NCBI GenBank assembly: GCA_038204465.1
Contig: JBBRCX010000007.1
Coordinates: 1-64,000 of the forward strand
Direction of reading: 5' to 3'
Source of the DNA: JBBRCX01 sp038204465
GTDB lineage: Bacteria; Planctomycetota; Phycisphaerae; Tepidisphaerales; Tepidisphaeraceae
DNA: 64,000 bases
The position numbers were made by a program, and so were the translations under genes. Under the pieces are notes generated by a model. It saw only the letters and a program-made list of their open reading frames with translations, did no database searches and was not told the origin of the DNA. Of this stretch, positions 1-7,826 are shown piece by piece (positions within the stretch are counted from its first letter, which is position 1; every line of letters starts with the position of its first letter).

Positions 1-102
1 CCGCAACGCAAATGATGATGATGACATGTGGCGTATCCTTCCGGGCCTCGTGGCCCAACGGGTGAGTGAGTTGAATCAATCACCCAAGGTACGCCGCTTT
101 TA

Positions 103-405
103 TTGCCGCGTCTTCATCCACAGCTTTTGGTCATAGCTCGGGAGTTATGGATTGGGTTCCTCCAGCAGAACGGGCAAATCATCGGGCTCCTTCTTGCAAT
201 CTGCCCAATTTGGTGTGTTGTGCTTCTCGCACGACGCAAGAAAAGATTGAATGATCGTAAGCGGCTGAAACTCTGCACCTATTGCGGCTATGACCTGCGA
301 TCGAGCAGCTCGGTTTGCCCTGAATGCGGAGCTGCATTGGCTGGTAAGATGAGAGCCGTCTCTCCCCATGGTGAACTAGAAGATCCCCACCGCTCAGACA
401 AATGA
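103..405 (+). CDS. Small membrane-anchored zinc-ribbon protein
   Basis: Encodes about 100 residues with one hydrophobic segment near residues 24-43, then a basic stretch (ARRKKR), then a four-cysteine zinc ribbon of the form CTYCGYDLR...CPECG at roughly residues 58-76. Proteins with a CxYCGYDLRxxxxxCPECG ribbon next to a membrane helix are common in Planctomycetes and have no established function. The first codon of the open frame is TTG; another TTG lies eight codons downstream, so the start is uncertain. It lies just upstream of an RHS remnant. The ribbon is seen directly and any role is unknown. Confidence 0.7.
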   Translation: MPRLHPQLLVIARELWIGFLQQNGQIIGLLLAICPIWCVVLLARRKKRLNDRKRLKLCTYCGYDLRSSSSVCPECGAALAGKMRAVSPHGELEDPHRSDK

Positions 406-493
406 AATGGGTAGGTCCTGTTGCTTATTACAAGAATTGAGCGGGACGGGTCCAATTCGTGACGTCATTCAAGCAAAGCGCTGTGGGCGATCA

Positions 494-868
494 GTACGCG
501 GGCACCGCATCGTCGACCAGCGCTGGATCCCCACCGCCAGCGTCACCAGCCCCACCGACCGCTTCAAGTACGCCCACGACCGCGACGGCAACGTGATGTA
601 CAAGGACAACGCCGTCAACAGCGCCTTCTCCGAGCTGTATCACGCCAACGGCGCCACCGCCGGCTACGACAGCCTCAACCGCCTCACCGCCTTCCAGCGC
701 GGCGCCCTCAACACCGCCAAGGACAGCATCAGCGGGACCGCCACGCGCACGCAAAGCTGGAACCTCGATCAGTTGGGCAACTGGGACGGCGCCTCCGGCG
801 TGACCAGCGATGGCACCGCCCAGGCACGCACCCACAACAGCCGCAACCAGTCCACCGCCGTTGGCAGC
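494..868 (+). pseudogene. RHS/YD-repeat protein remnant
   Basis: The frame reads RHS-type sequence for about 125 residues, with segments such as FKYAHDRDGN, YDSLNRLTAF, WNLDQLGNW and ARTHNSRNQ. These are YD-repeat elements of the C-terminal shell-forming part of RHS proteins. Upstream of about 490 and downstream of about 870 the frame is unrelated, with no start codon in a sensible position and no RHS core or toxin tip. It is therefore a fragment cut at both ends. It abuts the end of the convergent SPASM gene 50 bases away. RHS genes usually exceed several kilobases, so what remains is a small internal piece. Confidence 0.75.
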
Positions 869-917
869 ATATTTGTAATTTGCGTTTCGCAAAATGCGAT
901 TGACGACACGTCACCGT

Positions 918-2537
918 CTACGGCCGATGCCAGTCGGTGCACGCGCCGCACAGTGCATGCTTGCTCCACTGCGACTTCCCATGGTCGGCGCGCAGCGCGC
1001 CGAAGCGCTTCTGCCAGATCGTCTTGATCGAGTCCGCGTCCAGATGTCCCATCACCTGCCGGCCAAGCACGTCCTGCTCGCACGAGACCACCGCGCCGCT
1101 GCACAACACCGTTATGCGCGACGCGAGACGGGCGCATGACCTGCGTCGCGGCGGCGCCAGGTCGGCGGACGATACGTCCTCGGCTTGCCCGGCAAAGTTC
1201 GAAGGCCCGCTAATGACCGCGCTGCCCACTGCCCGGAGCCACTGGTCGTACCACCCTCCCATCTCCGCCAGGTTCTGCCGGCACTTCACGAACAGCGGCG
1301 CCAAAACCGGAAGGCTCGTGCCCCGCTCCTGTCGACGCGTCACGAAAGTACGGATGTTTTCCAGAACGTCGCGATAACCGTCGACGCCCATCACGACGGC
1401 GTATGTTTCGGATGTCAGCGCGGGCAAATGAGCTGAGACCACGTCAACGCCCGAGTCCACCAGCCGCGCAACCTGCTCTTCGTCAACTCCAAACAGATCC
1501 GTCTCGACGTGCAGCGCCCGCAAGCCCGCATCCTGCGCCGCTTCAACGATGGCCGGCAGGTCCGGGGAGAGCAGCGGGTCTCCCACGCCGCCGAACGTGA
1601 TCCGCGTATCATCCAGCTCCGCAAGCTCATCGAAAAGTCGCTTCGCGCGTTCGACGCCAAGCTCCCCCCGCTCGATGTGCTGATACGAGCCGGGCCAGAA
1701 GACAGGCCGGGTTGCCCGCTTGGTGTTCAGCTCCACCACGACCTCGCGCGGCAGCACATCCGTCGCGCCGTATGCATGCGACTTGGCGACCAGGTCTTCG
1801 GCGCCGCTGGAGATCAGGTGCCCATTGAGCGTCGACATCGCTCCCGCGACCCGCGCAATCTGTCGATCCGAATCGAGCTTGAACCGGTGCAGGGTGCGCG
1901 CCGCCGACCGAGGCGTCGGAGCACACCCATCCCCCGCCAGCGGCTCGCGGCTCAGCGGGTCCGGCAGATAGTGCAACAGCTTCCCTGGATGCCCCTTCGC
2001 CTCAGCCAGCTTGCGCACGAGCGAAGGCCGCAGCAATGCCCCGCCCAGTCCCGCCGCGGCGGGTGAAAAAGTCAGCTCGAGATCCGCGTGCGCCGACGCA
2101 TGTTCGATCATTCCGTCGATCAGTTCCGGGTCAATCAGCCCCGACGATGGGTCGACCAGCAGCACCGCGTCGCTCCCGAGTTCATGCACCACTTCCAAAA
2201 CATAGGGGGCATAGAAACCCAGATCGAAATCGCACGTCGACAGCAATCCCCCGCGCCATCCAACCGCCCACCGCTGGGCCGCCGCGATCGCCTCGATCTC
2301 CGGCAGCGCGATTCGCGGGCCCTTGGCCAGCACATACGCGCGCTCGTCGGCCGCCACCGGATAGACCGCTTCCAACTGGTCTTCCCAGCAGATCACTGCG
2401 ATGGTTCCAAGCCGCTGCGATCGCGCCAGCCGGTCGAGCGTCCACCGCAGCACCGGCTGGGTTCGAAACAGCCGGTTGGCGCTGCAGTTCTCCGCCGGCT
2501 CGTGAAGCATCGAGACAATTGCGGTTACATGGTTCAC
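918..2537 (-). CDS. NTP-transferase-like / degenerate radical SAM / SPASM protein
   Basis: A 539-residue protein in three parts. Residues 1-230 resemble a nucleotidyltransferase-like fold, with FRTQPVLRWTLDRL and an acidic LLVDPSS strand. Residues 265-440 follow the radical SAM barrel pattern (VVELN, ITFGGVGDPLLSPD, LHVETD). The C-terminus is SPASM-like, with cysteines in RRRSCARL, VLCSGAVVSCEQD and CGACTDWH. The usual CxxxCxxC that binds the catalytic iron-sulfur cluster is absent: the place after VVELN reads TKRATRPVFWPG. Classical radical chemistry is therefore doubtful, while an auxiliary cluster may persist. The GTG start overlaps the stop of the upstream small gene (GTGA), which indicates co-transcription. 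Substrate unknown. Confidence 0.7.
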   Translation of the reverse strand: MNHVTAIVSMLHEPAENCSANRLFRTQPVLRWTLDRLARSQRLGTIAVICWEDQLEAVYPVAADERAYVLAKGPRIALPEIEAIAAAQRWAVGWRGGLLSTCDFDLGFYAPYVLEVVHELGSDAVLLVDPSSGLIDPELIDGMIEHASAHADLELTFSPAAAGLGGALLRPSLVRKLAEAKGHPGKLLHYLPDPLSREPLAGDGCAPTPRSAARTLHRFKLDSDRQIARVAGAMSTLNGHLISSGAEDLVAKSHAYGATDVLPREVVVELNTKRATRPVFWPGSYQHIERGELGVERAKRLFDELAELDDTRITFGGVGDPLLSPDLPAIVEAAQDAGLRALHVETDLFGVDEEQVARLVDSGVDVVSAHLPALTSETYAVVMGVDGYRDVLENIRTFVTRRQERGTSLPVLAPLFVKCRQNLAEMGGWYDQWLRAVGSAVISGPSNFAGQAEDVSSADLAPPRRRSCARLASRITVLCSGAVVSCEQDVLGRQVMGHLDADSIKTIWQKRFGALRADHGKSQWSKHALCGACTDWHRP

Positions 2538-2857
2538 GCCGCCACCCCCCGCGGCGACGTGCCGATGTTTTCAGGATGCTGAATGACCTCGTCCATCAGC
2601 AACTGAAACGATTGCGCCGCCTCGATCACGCCATGGACATCGATGTCGCGCTGCACCTGCAGGCGCTGCCGCTCGCGGGCGTCGAGCTTCGCGGCGGCGA
2701 TCTTCCGGTCGGCCTCGATGCGCCGCATCTCGGTCTCCGACGGCTCGCCGCAGTGCTGCTCGGCTGCGTCGGAGAGCTTCATGTACGTCGCTCCGCGCTT
2801 CGCTGCCCCAGCTTCGGGAAGGATGAATCGGGTTGACAGGTCGGCGGTTGCGGTCAT
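2534..2857 (-). CDS. Hypothetical charged helical protein
   Basis: 107 residues, rich in Glu, Arg and Ala, predicted mainly helical in the central part (EMRRIEADRKIAAAKLDARE). No signal peptide, membrane segment or recognised domain. Its TGA stop overlaps the GTG start of the downstream SPASM protein gene, so the two are probably one transcription unit and the small protein may work with it. It is divergent from the membrane protein gene at 2941 across an 83-base gap. I do not recognise the family. Confidence 0.55.
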   Translation of the reverse strand: MTATADLSTRFILPEAGAAKRGATYMKLSDAAEQHCGEPSETEMRRIEADRKIAAAKLDARERQRLQVQRDIDVHGVIEAAQSFQLLMDEVIQHPENIGTSPRGVAA

Positions 2858-2940
2858 CCGGTCGTGGCTGTAGCGTGACCCGCACGGCAGGCCCGCATTG
2901 CCCGTTATCGGACGTATCGCCGGCGGAGGATAAGCCTTTC

Positions 2941-3507
2941 ATGAGCGAGTGGTTCTTCGAGACCCCATGGTGGCTGCCAACGTTCATCGCCGGGGTGGGA
3001 GCGGTGCTGCTCTGGTCCGGCAACAACCGCCGCGACCGCAAACTCTTGCGCTACGGATTCAGCTTGCTCGCCGCGGCAATCCTGCTCTCGCTGATCAGCT
3101 ATTTCGTCGACACCGAGAAGGAGAAAGCCGTCCGGCAGACCGACCGGCTCATCGCATCGATCAACAAACAGGACTGGAAAACCTTTCGCTCGATCCTCTC
3201 CCCCGACGCGTCCTTCGCTCTCTACGACAACGCCGATCAGATCACCGACGCCGCCCGGCGCGGCGTAACGGAATGGAGCGTGAACTCCATTCGCATCTTC
3301 CACCAGCGCGTCACCCAAAACGCCGACCAGATCACCGTGGAGATCGACACGCTCGCGTTTGTGCAGAAGGATCAGCCGGTGCGAAGCACATGGAGCTTCG
3401 ATTTCGAGCAGTCCGGCAAGCAGCGCTTGCTCTACCGCATCACCCCGATCTCAATCGAAGGGCGCGGTCAGGAAGCGGTGATCCCCCGCCTTCCGAGGCC
3501 AAAGTAG
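2941..3507 (+). CDS. Membrane-anchored NTF2/SnoaL-like protein
   Basis: 188 residues from the ATG at 2941, chosen because GGAGGA stands 11 bases upstream. An earlier in-frame start at 2833 would add an unrelated basic leader. Two hydrophobic helices (about 9-23 and 35-52) are followed by a 130-residue soluble part. That part begins with a helix (TDRLIASINKQDWKTF) and ends with antiparallel strands (TSTWSFDFEQ-like region), the layout of an NTF2-like fold. No catalytic residues are evident. The function is unknown; the domain call is by pattern only. Confidence 0.6.
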   Translation: MSEWFFETPWWLPTFIAGVGAVLLWSGNNRRDRKLLRYGFSLLAAAILLSLISYFVDTEKEKAVRQTDRLIASINKQDWKTFRSILSPDASFALYDNADQITDAARRGVTEWSVNSIRIFHQRVTQNADQITVEIDTLAFVQKDQPVRSTWSFDFEQSGKQRLLYRITPISIEGRGQEAVIPRLPRPK

Positions 3508-3508
3508 A

Positions 3509-3540
3509 CGATGCGGCCGCGTGGCATCGTCGCCGCATCG
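3509..3540. terminator. Hairpin between convergent genes
   Basis: Nine-base perfect inverted repeat CGATGCGGC / GCCGCATCG with a 14-base loop, filling the 35-base gap between the plus-strand gene ending at 3507 and surE ending at 3543. No strong T-tract on either side. The placement suggests a bidirectional terminator. Confidence 0.5.
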
Positions 3541-3542
3541 CA

Positions 3543-4310
3543 TCACAGCGACCAATCCGCTTCCTTCCACTCGCGCATCATCGGGTAGTGCGTGAGGTCG
3601 AATTGCATGGGCGTGACCGTGATGTAGCCATCGCGCAGCGCCGCCACATCGGTATCTTCCTCGGTGTTGCCGAGCGTGAACTGAGTGCTGTTCCAGAAAT
3701 AGCTGCGGCCGCGCGGGTCCTTCCGCTCCTCATAGGTGTCGGTCCACGAGCGGACGCACTGCCGCACGACTTTCAAGCCGGTCGGGTTCTCCCCTTCGTT
3801 CAGCGCGGGAAGATTGATCGTCACGCACTGGCCCGGGCGCAGCCCCGCCGCCAGCACTTTCTCAATCGTCATGCGCCCGAGCTTCGCCGACCGGGCATAA
3901 TCTGTAGGGATGTCGCTTCGCAGGTAAACCGACACCGCGATGCTGGGAAGTCCCAGGAACGCGGCCTCAATCGCCGCCGCGACGGTGCCGCTGTAAATCA
4001 CGTTGATTCCGACGTTCGCCCCAGCGTTCATTCCACTTATCACCAGGTCCGGAGCCCGGGGGAGGAGTTTCGCCACCGCGAGCTTCACGCAATCCGCCGG
4101 CCGTCCATCCACGGCAATGCCTGTGAACGCATCCGGAATGGTTACCTGTTGCGTCAGCAGCGGCGTGCTGATCGTGATGCCGTGGCCGGTGGCGCTCTGA
4201 ACGGTTTCGGGCGCGACGACGTGCACCTCCCCCAGCTGGATCAGCTCCTGGTAGAGCGCCACCAGGCCCGGCGCGGTGATGCCGTCGTCATTTGTCAGCA
4301 GAATCAACAT
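3543..4310 (-). CDS. surE: 5'/3'-nucleotidase SurE
   Basis: 255 residues, the normal length for SurE, a metal-dependent phosphatase acting on nucleoside 5'- and 3'-monophosphates. The N-terminus has the diagnostic LLTNDDG with the paired metal-binding aspartates at residues 8-9. Other conserved pieces are QSATGHGIT near residue 40 and ISGMNAGANVG near residue 95. The ATG start is divergent from the epimerase gene (4349) with only 38 bases between, so the promoters share a short region. The C-terminus is complete. A confident family call. Confidence 0.95.
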   Translation of the reverse strand: MLILLTNDDGITAPGLVALYQELIQLGEVHVVAPETVQSATGHGITISTPLLTQQVTIPDAFTGIAVDGRPADCVKLAVAKLLPRAPDLVISGMNAGANVGINVIYSGTVAAAIEAAFLGLPSIAVSVYLRSDIPTDYARSAKLGRMTIEKVLAAGLRPGQCVTINLPALNEGENPTGLKVVRQCVRSWTDTYEERKDPRGRSYFWNSTQFTLGNTEEDTDVAALRDGYITVTPMQFDLTHYPMMREWKEADWSL

Positions 4311-4348
4311 GGGCTGCGGGAGTATACTGGGCGCTTCTCGAGGTAGAA

Positions 4349-5023
4349 ATGATCCGCCTCACCCGTCAGCAAGTGCGCGAGATCGATCGCCTCGCGGCAG
4401 AGCGTTACCACATCCCCTCGATCGTGCTGATGGAAAATGCCGCCCGCGGCGTCGCCGACGCCTGCTGCGAAATGCTCGACAACAACTGCGTCGGCGAAGT
4501 TTTGATCCTGTGCGGCGGCGGGAACAACGGCGGCGACGGATTGGCAGCGGCCCGGCATCTGCACAATCGCGGCACCGATGTCACGCTCGCGCTGGCGGTG
4601 GATCCTTCGCGTTACAAGGGAGACGCGCTGGTGAACTGGCAGGTAGCACAAGCGATGGGACTGGAAACCATCGACGCGCGGCCAACCGCCATCGCCTCAT
4701 CGGGCGCGCTGCTGGTGATCGACGCGCTGTTCGGCACCGGGCTCACCGAAGCGCCGCGCGAGCCGTTCGGTGAAATCGTCGTGGCTCTTGAGCGATCGAG
4801 ACTCCCGCTGCTTTCAGTGGATGTTCCCAGCGGCCTGGACTGCGACACCGGCCGCCCGCTCGGGCCGTGCGTTCGCGCCGCCCGAACCGTCACCTTCGTA
4901 GCCGAGAAGGTTGGCTTCTCCTCGGATGAAGCGAAAGAGTATCTCGGCGAGGTAAGCGTCGTCGACATCGGCTGCCCGCGCGAGCTCATCGAGCAGGTCC
5001 TCTCCGCCCCATCCCCCGCTTGA
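4349..5023 (+). CDS. nnrE: NAD(P)H-hydrate epimerase (YjeF N-domain)
   Basis: 224 residues from the ATG at 4349, preceded by GAGG. The open frame runs upstream, but that leader does not match the family. It interconverts the R and S forms of damaged, hydrated NAD(P)H so the partner dehydratase can repair them. Conserved features are LMENAARG (28-35), the GGGNNGGDG loop (56-64), DALFGTGL (125-132) and SVDVPSGLDCDTG (157-169). Only the epimerase domain is present. The ADP/ATP-dependent dehydratase domain often fused to it is missing here and must be encoded elsewhere if present. Confidence 0.93.
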   Translation: MIRLTRQQVREIDRLAAERYHIPSIVLMENAARGVADACCEMLDNNCVGEVLILCGGGNNGGDGLAAARHLHNRGTDVTLALAVDPSRYKGDALVNWQVAQAMGLETIDARPTAIASSGALLVIDALFGTGLTEAPREPFGEIVVALERSRLPLLSVDVPSGLDCDTGRPLGPCVRAARTVTFVAEKVGFSSDEAKEYLGEVSVVDIGCPRELIEQVLSAPSPA

Positions 5024-5080
5024 CTGCCCCCACACCCGCTCAGATAATCCGGCCTCCTAGGTGAGCAAGAGGATTTCAGC

Positions 5081-5153
5081 GCCCCCATCGTCTAGTGGCC
5101 TAGGATATCTGGTTCTCAGCCAGAGGACAGGGGTTCGACTCCCCTTGGGGGTA
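5081..5153 (+). tRNA. tRNA-Glu (anticodon CTC)
   Basis: A 73-base cloverleaf. The acceptor GCCCCCA pairs with TGGGGGT, the first pair being G-T, with discriminator A. The D arm contains CGTCTAGTGG. The anticodon stem TCTGG/CCAGA encloses loop TTCTCAG with anticodon CTC. The T arm is CAGGGG TTCGACT CCCCTT, carrying the TTC consensus. CCA is not encoded. It reads GAG codons, which are frequent in this GC-rich genome. Confidence 0.93.
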
Positions 5154-5165
5154 CTCCATCGGCAG

Positions 5166-5224
5166 CGGCTGCAAGTGAACCGAACGGAATCGGGAAACCG
5201 ATAAGCTTCGCTCACTTGCAGCCG
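5166..5224 (+). repeat. Long stem-loop after the tRNA
   Basis: A perfect 13-base inverted repeat, CGGCTGCAAGTGA at 5166-5178 and its complement at 5212-5224, separated by 33 bases, starting 13 bases after the tRNA. It could be a tRNA transcript terminator or processing element, but no T-tract follows. The rest of the roughly 430-base gap up to the protease gene (5582) holds no convincing gene. Confidence 0.5.
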
Positions 5225-5581
5225 TTTCCGCTTCCGCACCTTCCGCTGCGTTCCCTCGCGTTGCCTTTGATTCGCACCGCACTCTGCACCCCCCCACACG
5301 CGCTTGCGCGTACCGAGCCATGACACGATGACCGGACTCGTCTGTTAAGTCTCTACAGGCGACACAGTCAGAACGCGATGGATATTGCCGTCGAACACGC
5401 GACCGGCACCGGCCCAAGCCGGATTCCGGCGGTCGCTCGGGTGCCTCACGAGGCTCGCGAGCGCCTTGATAAAAACATTCGAACCTGTCAACATCCATCA
5501 CGTAATCTTTGGGCGTAGAGTTGATTACACGGCCATCGGGCTCGGGGCATTATTTCGCGAAATTCGGTTAAAGGAGTGGAC

Positions 5582-7630
5582 ATGCGTCAAGCTGCGCGTT
5601 CGGCGGTCGTTGTGGAAGGTCTGGAATCGCGCACGCTGCTTTCCGCGGCGGGGCATTTCAAGCTGGCGCCGCTGGATCATGCGGCGACGGTTTCGCCCCA
5701 TCTCGTTCCAAATGATCCAAGCTACGGCTCACTCTGGGGCCTGCAGAAGATCCAGGCCCCGCAGGCCTGGGACCTTACCACCGGAAGCACGAGAGTCACC
5801 GTCGCCGACGTCGATAGCGGCATCGATTACACCCACGACGACCTCTACAAGAATGTCTGGGTCAACCAGGCGGAAATTCCTTCCGATCGCACGGCAAATC
5901 TCGTCGATCTCGATGGCGATGGCCTGATTACCCTCTGGGACCTGAATGATCCGATCAATCAGGGCACCGGCAAAATCAGCGACACGAATTCGGACAGTCG
6001 AATTGATGCACGCGATCTGCTCGCACCCGCCGCGTCCGGCGGTTGGGCGGACGGAATCAACGGCGTCTCGTATCAGGGTTACACCTACAACAATATCGCG
6101 TACTCCGCGGACCCATACGTCGACGACATCATCGGCTGGAACTTCGCGGCGGGGAACAACAATCCGTTCGACGGCGGCACCGCCAACGGCGGACACGGCA
6201 CTCATACCGCCGGCACCATCGGAGCGATCGGCGGCAATGGCGCCGGCGTCACCGGCGTGAACTGGAAGACCCAGATCATGTCCGTCAAGATCTTCGCCGA
6301 CGACGGCACCGGCGTGGTTGACACCGTGATCGGTAATGCCATCCGTTACACCGCCAACAACGGCGCCACCGTCGCCAACGCAAGCTGGGGCGGAAGCGGC
6401 GGAGTGAATAACTTCACCGATCCGCTCTACGCATCGATCCGGGAAGCGGGCGAGCGGGACAATCAGTTGTTCGTTGCATCCGCCGGTAATGGCGACCGTC
6501 TGTTTGGGCAGGGCTATAGCAACGACGCCCCCGCGGGAATGTGGACCTATCCTGTCTTCCCGGCGACTTATACGCTTCCGAACATCATCGCCGTCGCCGC
6601 CACCGACCAGAATGATGCCAAGGCCTCCTTCTCCAACTACGGCCCGGCCAGCGTGGACCTGGGCGCGCCCGGAGTGGATATTCTCAGCACCAAAGCGGGT
6701 AATACCTATGTCCCCTACAGCGGCACCTCCATGGCCGCCCCTCATGTCACCGGGGTCGCTGCCCTGGCGCGAAGCGTCAGCCCCGGCGCATCGTATACAA
6801 GCATAAAAAGCTGGATCCTCGGCGGCGTCGATGCGGTCGCGTCATTGGCGGGAAAAACAGTGACCGGCGGTCGATTGAATGCGTTCAAAACGCTGCAGCA
6901 GATTCCAACCGCAGTCCCGGCGACGCCGAGCGGTTTCACCGCCGTGGCGGCGTCATCCAGCCAGATCAACCTGAGCTGGAATGACGTCAGCGGCGAGATC
7001 GGTTACCGCATTCAACGCTCAACCGACAGCACGTTCACCAACGCAGCGCTCATCACCACGATCGACGGCATCGCCGCCAACGTGACATCATATAGCGACG
7101 CGAATCTCTCGGCCGGCATCACTTATTACTATCGCCTTCAGGCCATCGGAACGAGCAGCGATTCGGCATTCACCAATCCGCCCGTCTCTGCCACCACGCC
7201 GGCGGCGCCGCTCGTACCCGCCGCGCCCGCCTGGACCAGCATTCGCGCATTCAGCAGATCGATTCAGCTCAACTGGTCAAACGTCGCGGGCGAGAGCGGA
7301 TACAAGATCGAGAAACTGGTGAACGGCGTCTGGAAGCAGATCGCCGCGCCCGGCGCAGACGTCATCACCTACACCGACAACGGCCTAAAGGCCGGACGCA
7401 CTTATTCATATCGCATTCGCGCCTACAACGCCGCCGGAAACTCGGCGTACAGCGCGATTGCGAACATCACTACCCCGCGCTCCGGCTCGACGATTACGAC
7501 ATTCGCGCTCAACGCGATGTTCTCCTCCACTCCGATCACTCAGTTCACCGCGCGCAGCAACTCGGTTTTTGATGTGCTTGGGCGCAGTTCTGAGAAGAAT
7601 AGTGATCCGCTCGACGATGGATCGCGCTAA
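5582..7630 (+). CDS. Secreted subtilisin-like serine protease with two FN3 domains
   Basis: 682 residues from the ATG at 5582, placed by AAGGAG five bases upstream. The N-terminus carries GLESRTLLSA, a tag typical of exported planctomycete proteins. The S8 catalytic triad is intact: Asp78 in DVDSGID, His205 in GGHGTHTAG and Ser383 in GTSMAAPH, with the oxyanion Asn303 in ASAGN. An acidic insert at about 109-148 (DLDGDG, DTNSDSRIDARD) resembles paired dockerin or EF-hand-like calcium sites. Two fibronectin type III domains follow at about 450-540 and 550-635, then a short tail. Likely extracellular or cell-surface proteolysis. No PEP-CTERM anchor is visible. Confidence 0.93.
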   Translation: MRQAARSAVVVEGLESRTLLSAAGHFKLAPLDHAATVSPHLVPNDPSYGSLWGLQKIQAPQAWDLTTGSTRVTVADVDSGIDYTHDDLYKNVWVNQAEIPSDRTANLVDLDGDGLITLWDLNDPINQGTGKISDTNSDSRIDARDLLAPAASGGWADGINGVSYQGYTYNNIAYSADPYVDDIIGWNFAAGNNNPFDGGTANGGHGTHTAGTIGAIGGNGAGVTGVNWKTQIMSVKIFADDGTGVVDTVIGNAIRYTANNGATVANASWGGSGGVNNFTDPLYASIREAGERDNQLFVASAGNGDRLFGQGYSNDAPAGMWTYPVFPATYTLPNIIAVAATDQNDAKASFSNYGPASVDLGAPGVDILSTKAGNTYVPYSGTSMAAPHVTGVAALARSVSPGASYTSIKSWILGGVDAVASLAGKTVTGGRLNAFKTLQQIPTAVPATPSGFTAVAASSSQINLSWNDVSGEIGYRIQRSTDSTFTNAALITTIDGIAANVTSYSDANLSAGITYYYRLQAIGTSSDSAFTNPPVSATTPAAPLVPAAPAWTSIRAFSRSIQLNWSNVAGESGYKIEKLVNGVWKQIAAPGADVITYTDNGLKAGRTYSYRIRAYNAAGNSAYSAIANITTPRSGSTITTFALNAMFSSTPITQFTARSNSVFDVLGRSSEKNSDPLDDGSR

Positions 7631-7826
7631 ATCGCGCTGCCCCTGACGGCTGAGCCCTGGTTTCGATCAGGATCGGCGCTGATCTGCAAGGGATTTGCGC
7701 CCGTGCCGGACATGACCGGCCGATTTGCGTGCGAATACGCCATTCCGGCGCCGTCGCGCCCGTGATTTCCCACCGCACTGCTATAATCGCTCCAATCGAT
7801 CTCGCCAGTGCTCAGGAGCGAAAACG

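Noticed and set aside
407..1027. 206-residue plus-strand open frame as an intact gene
   Set aside because: Only the middle part has RHS-like sequence; both ends are unrelated and the 3' end overlaps the SPASM gene.
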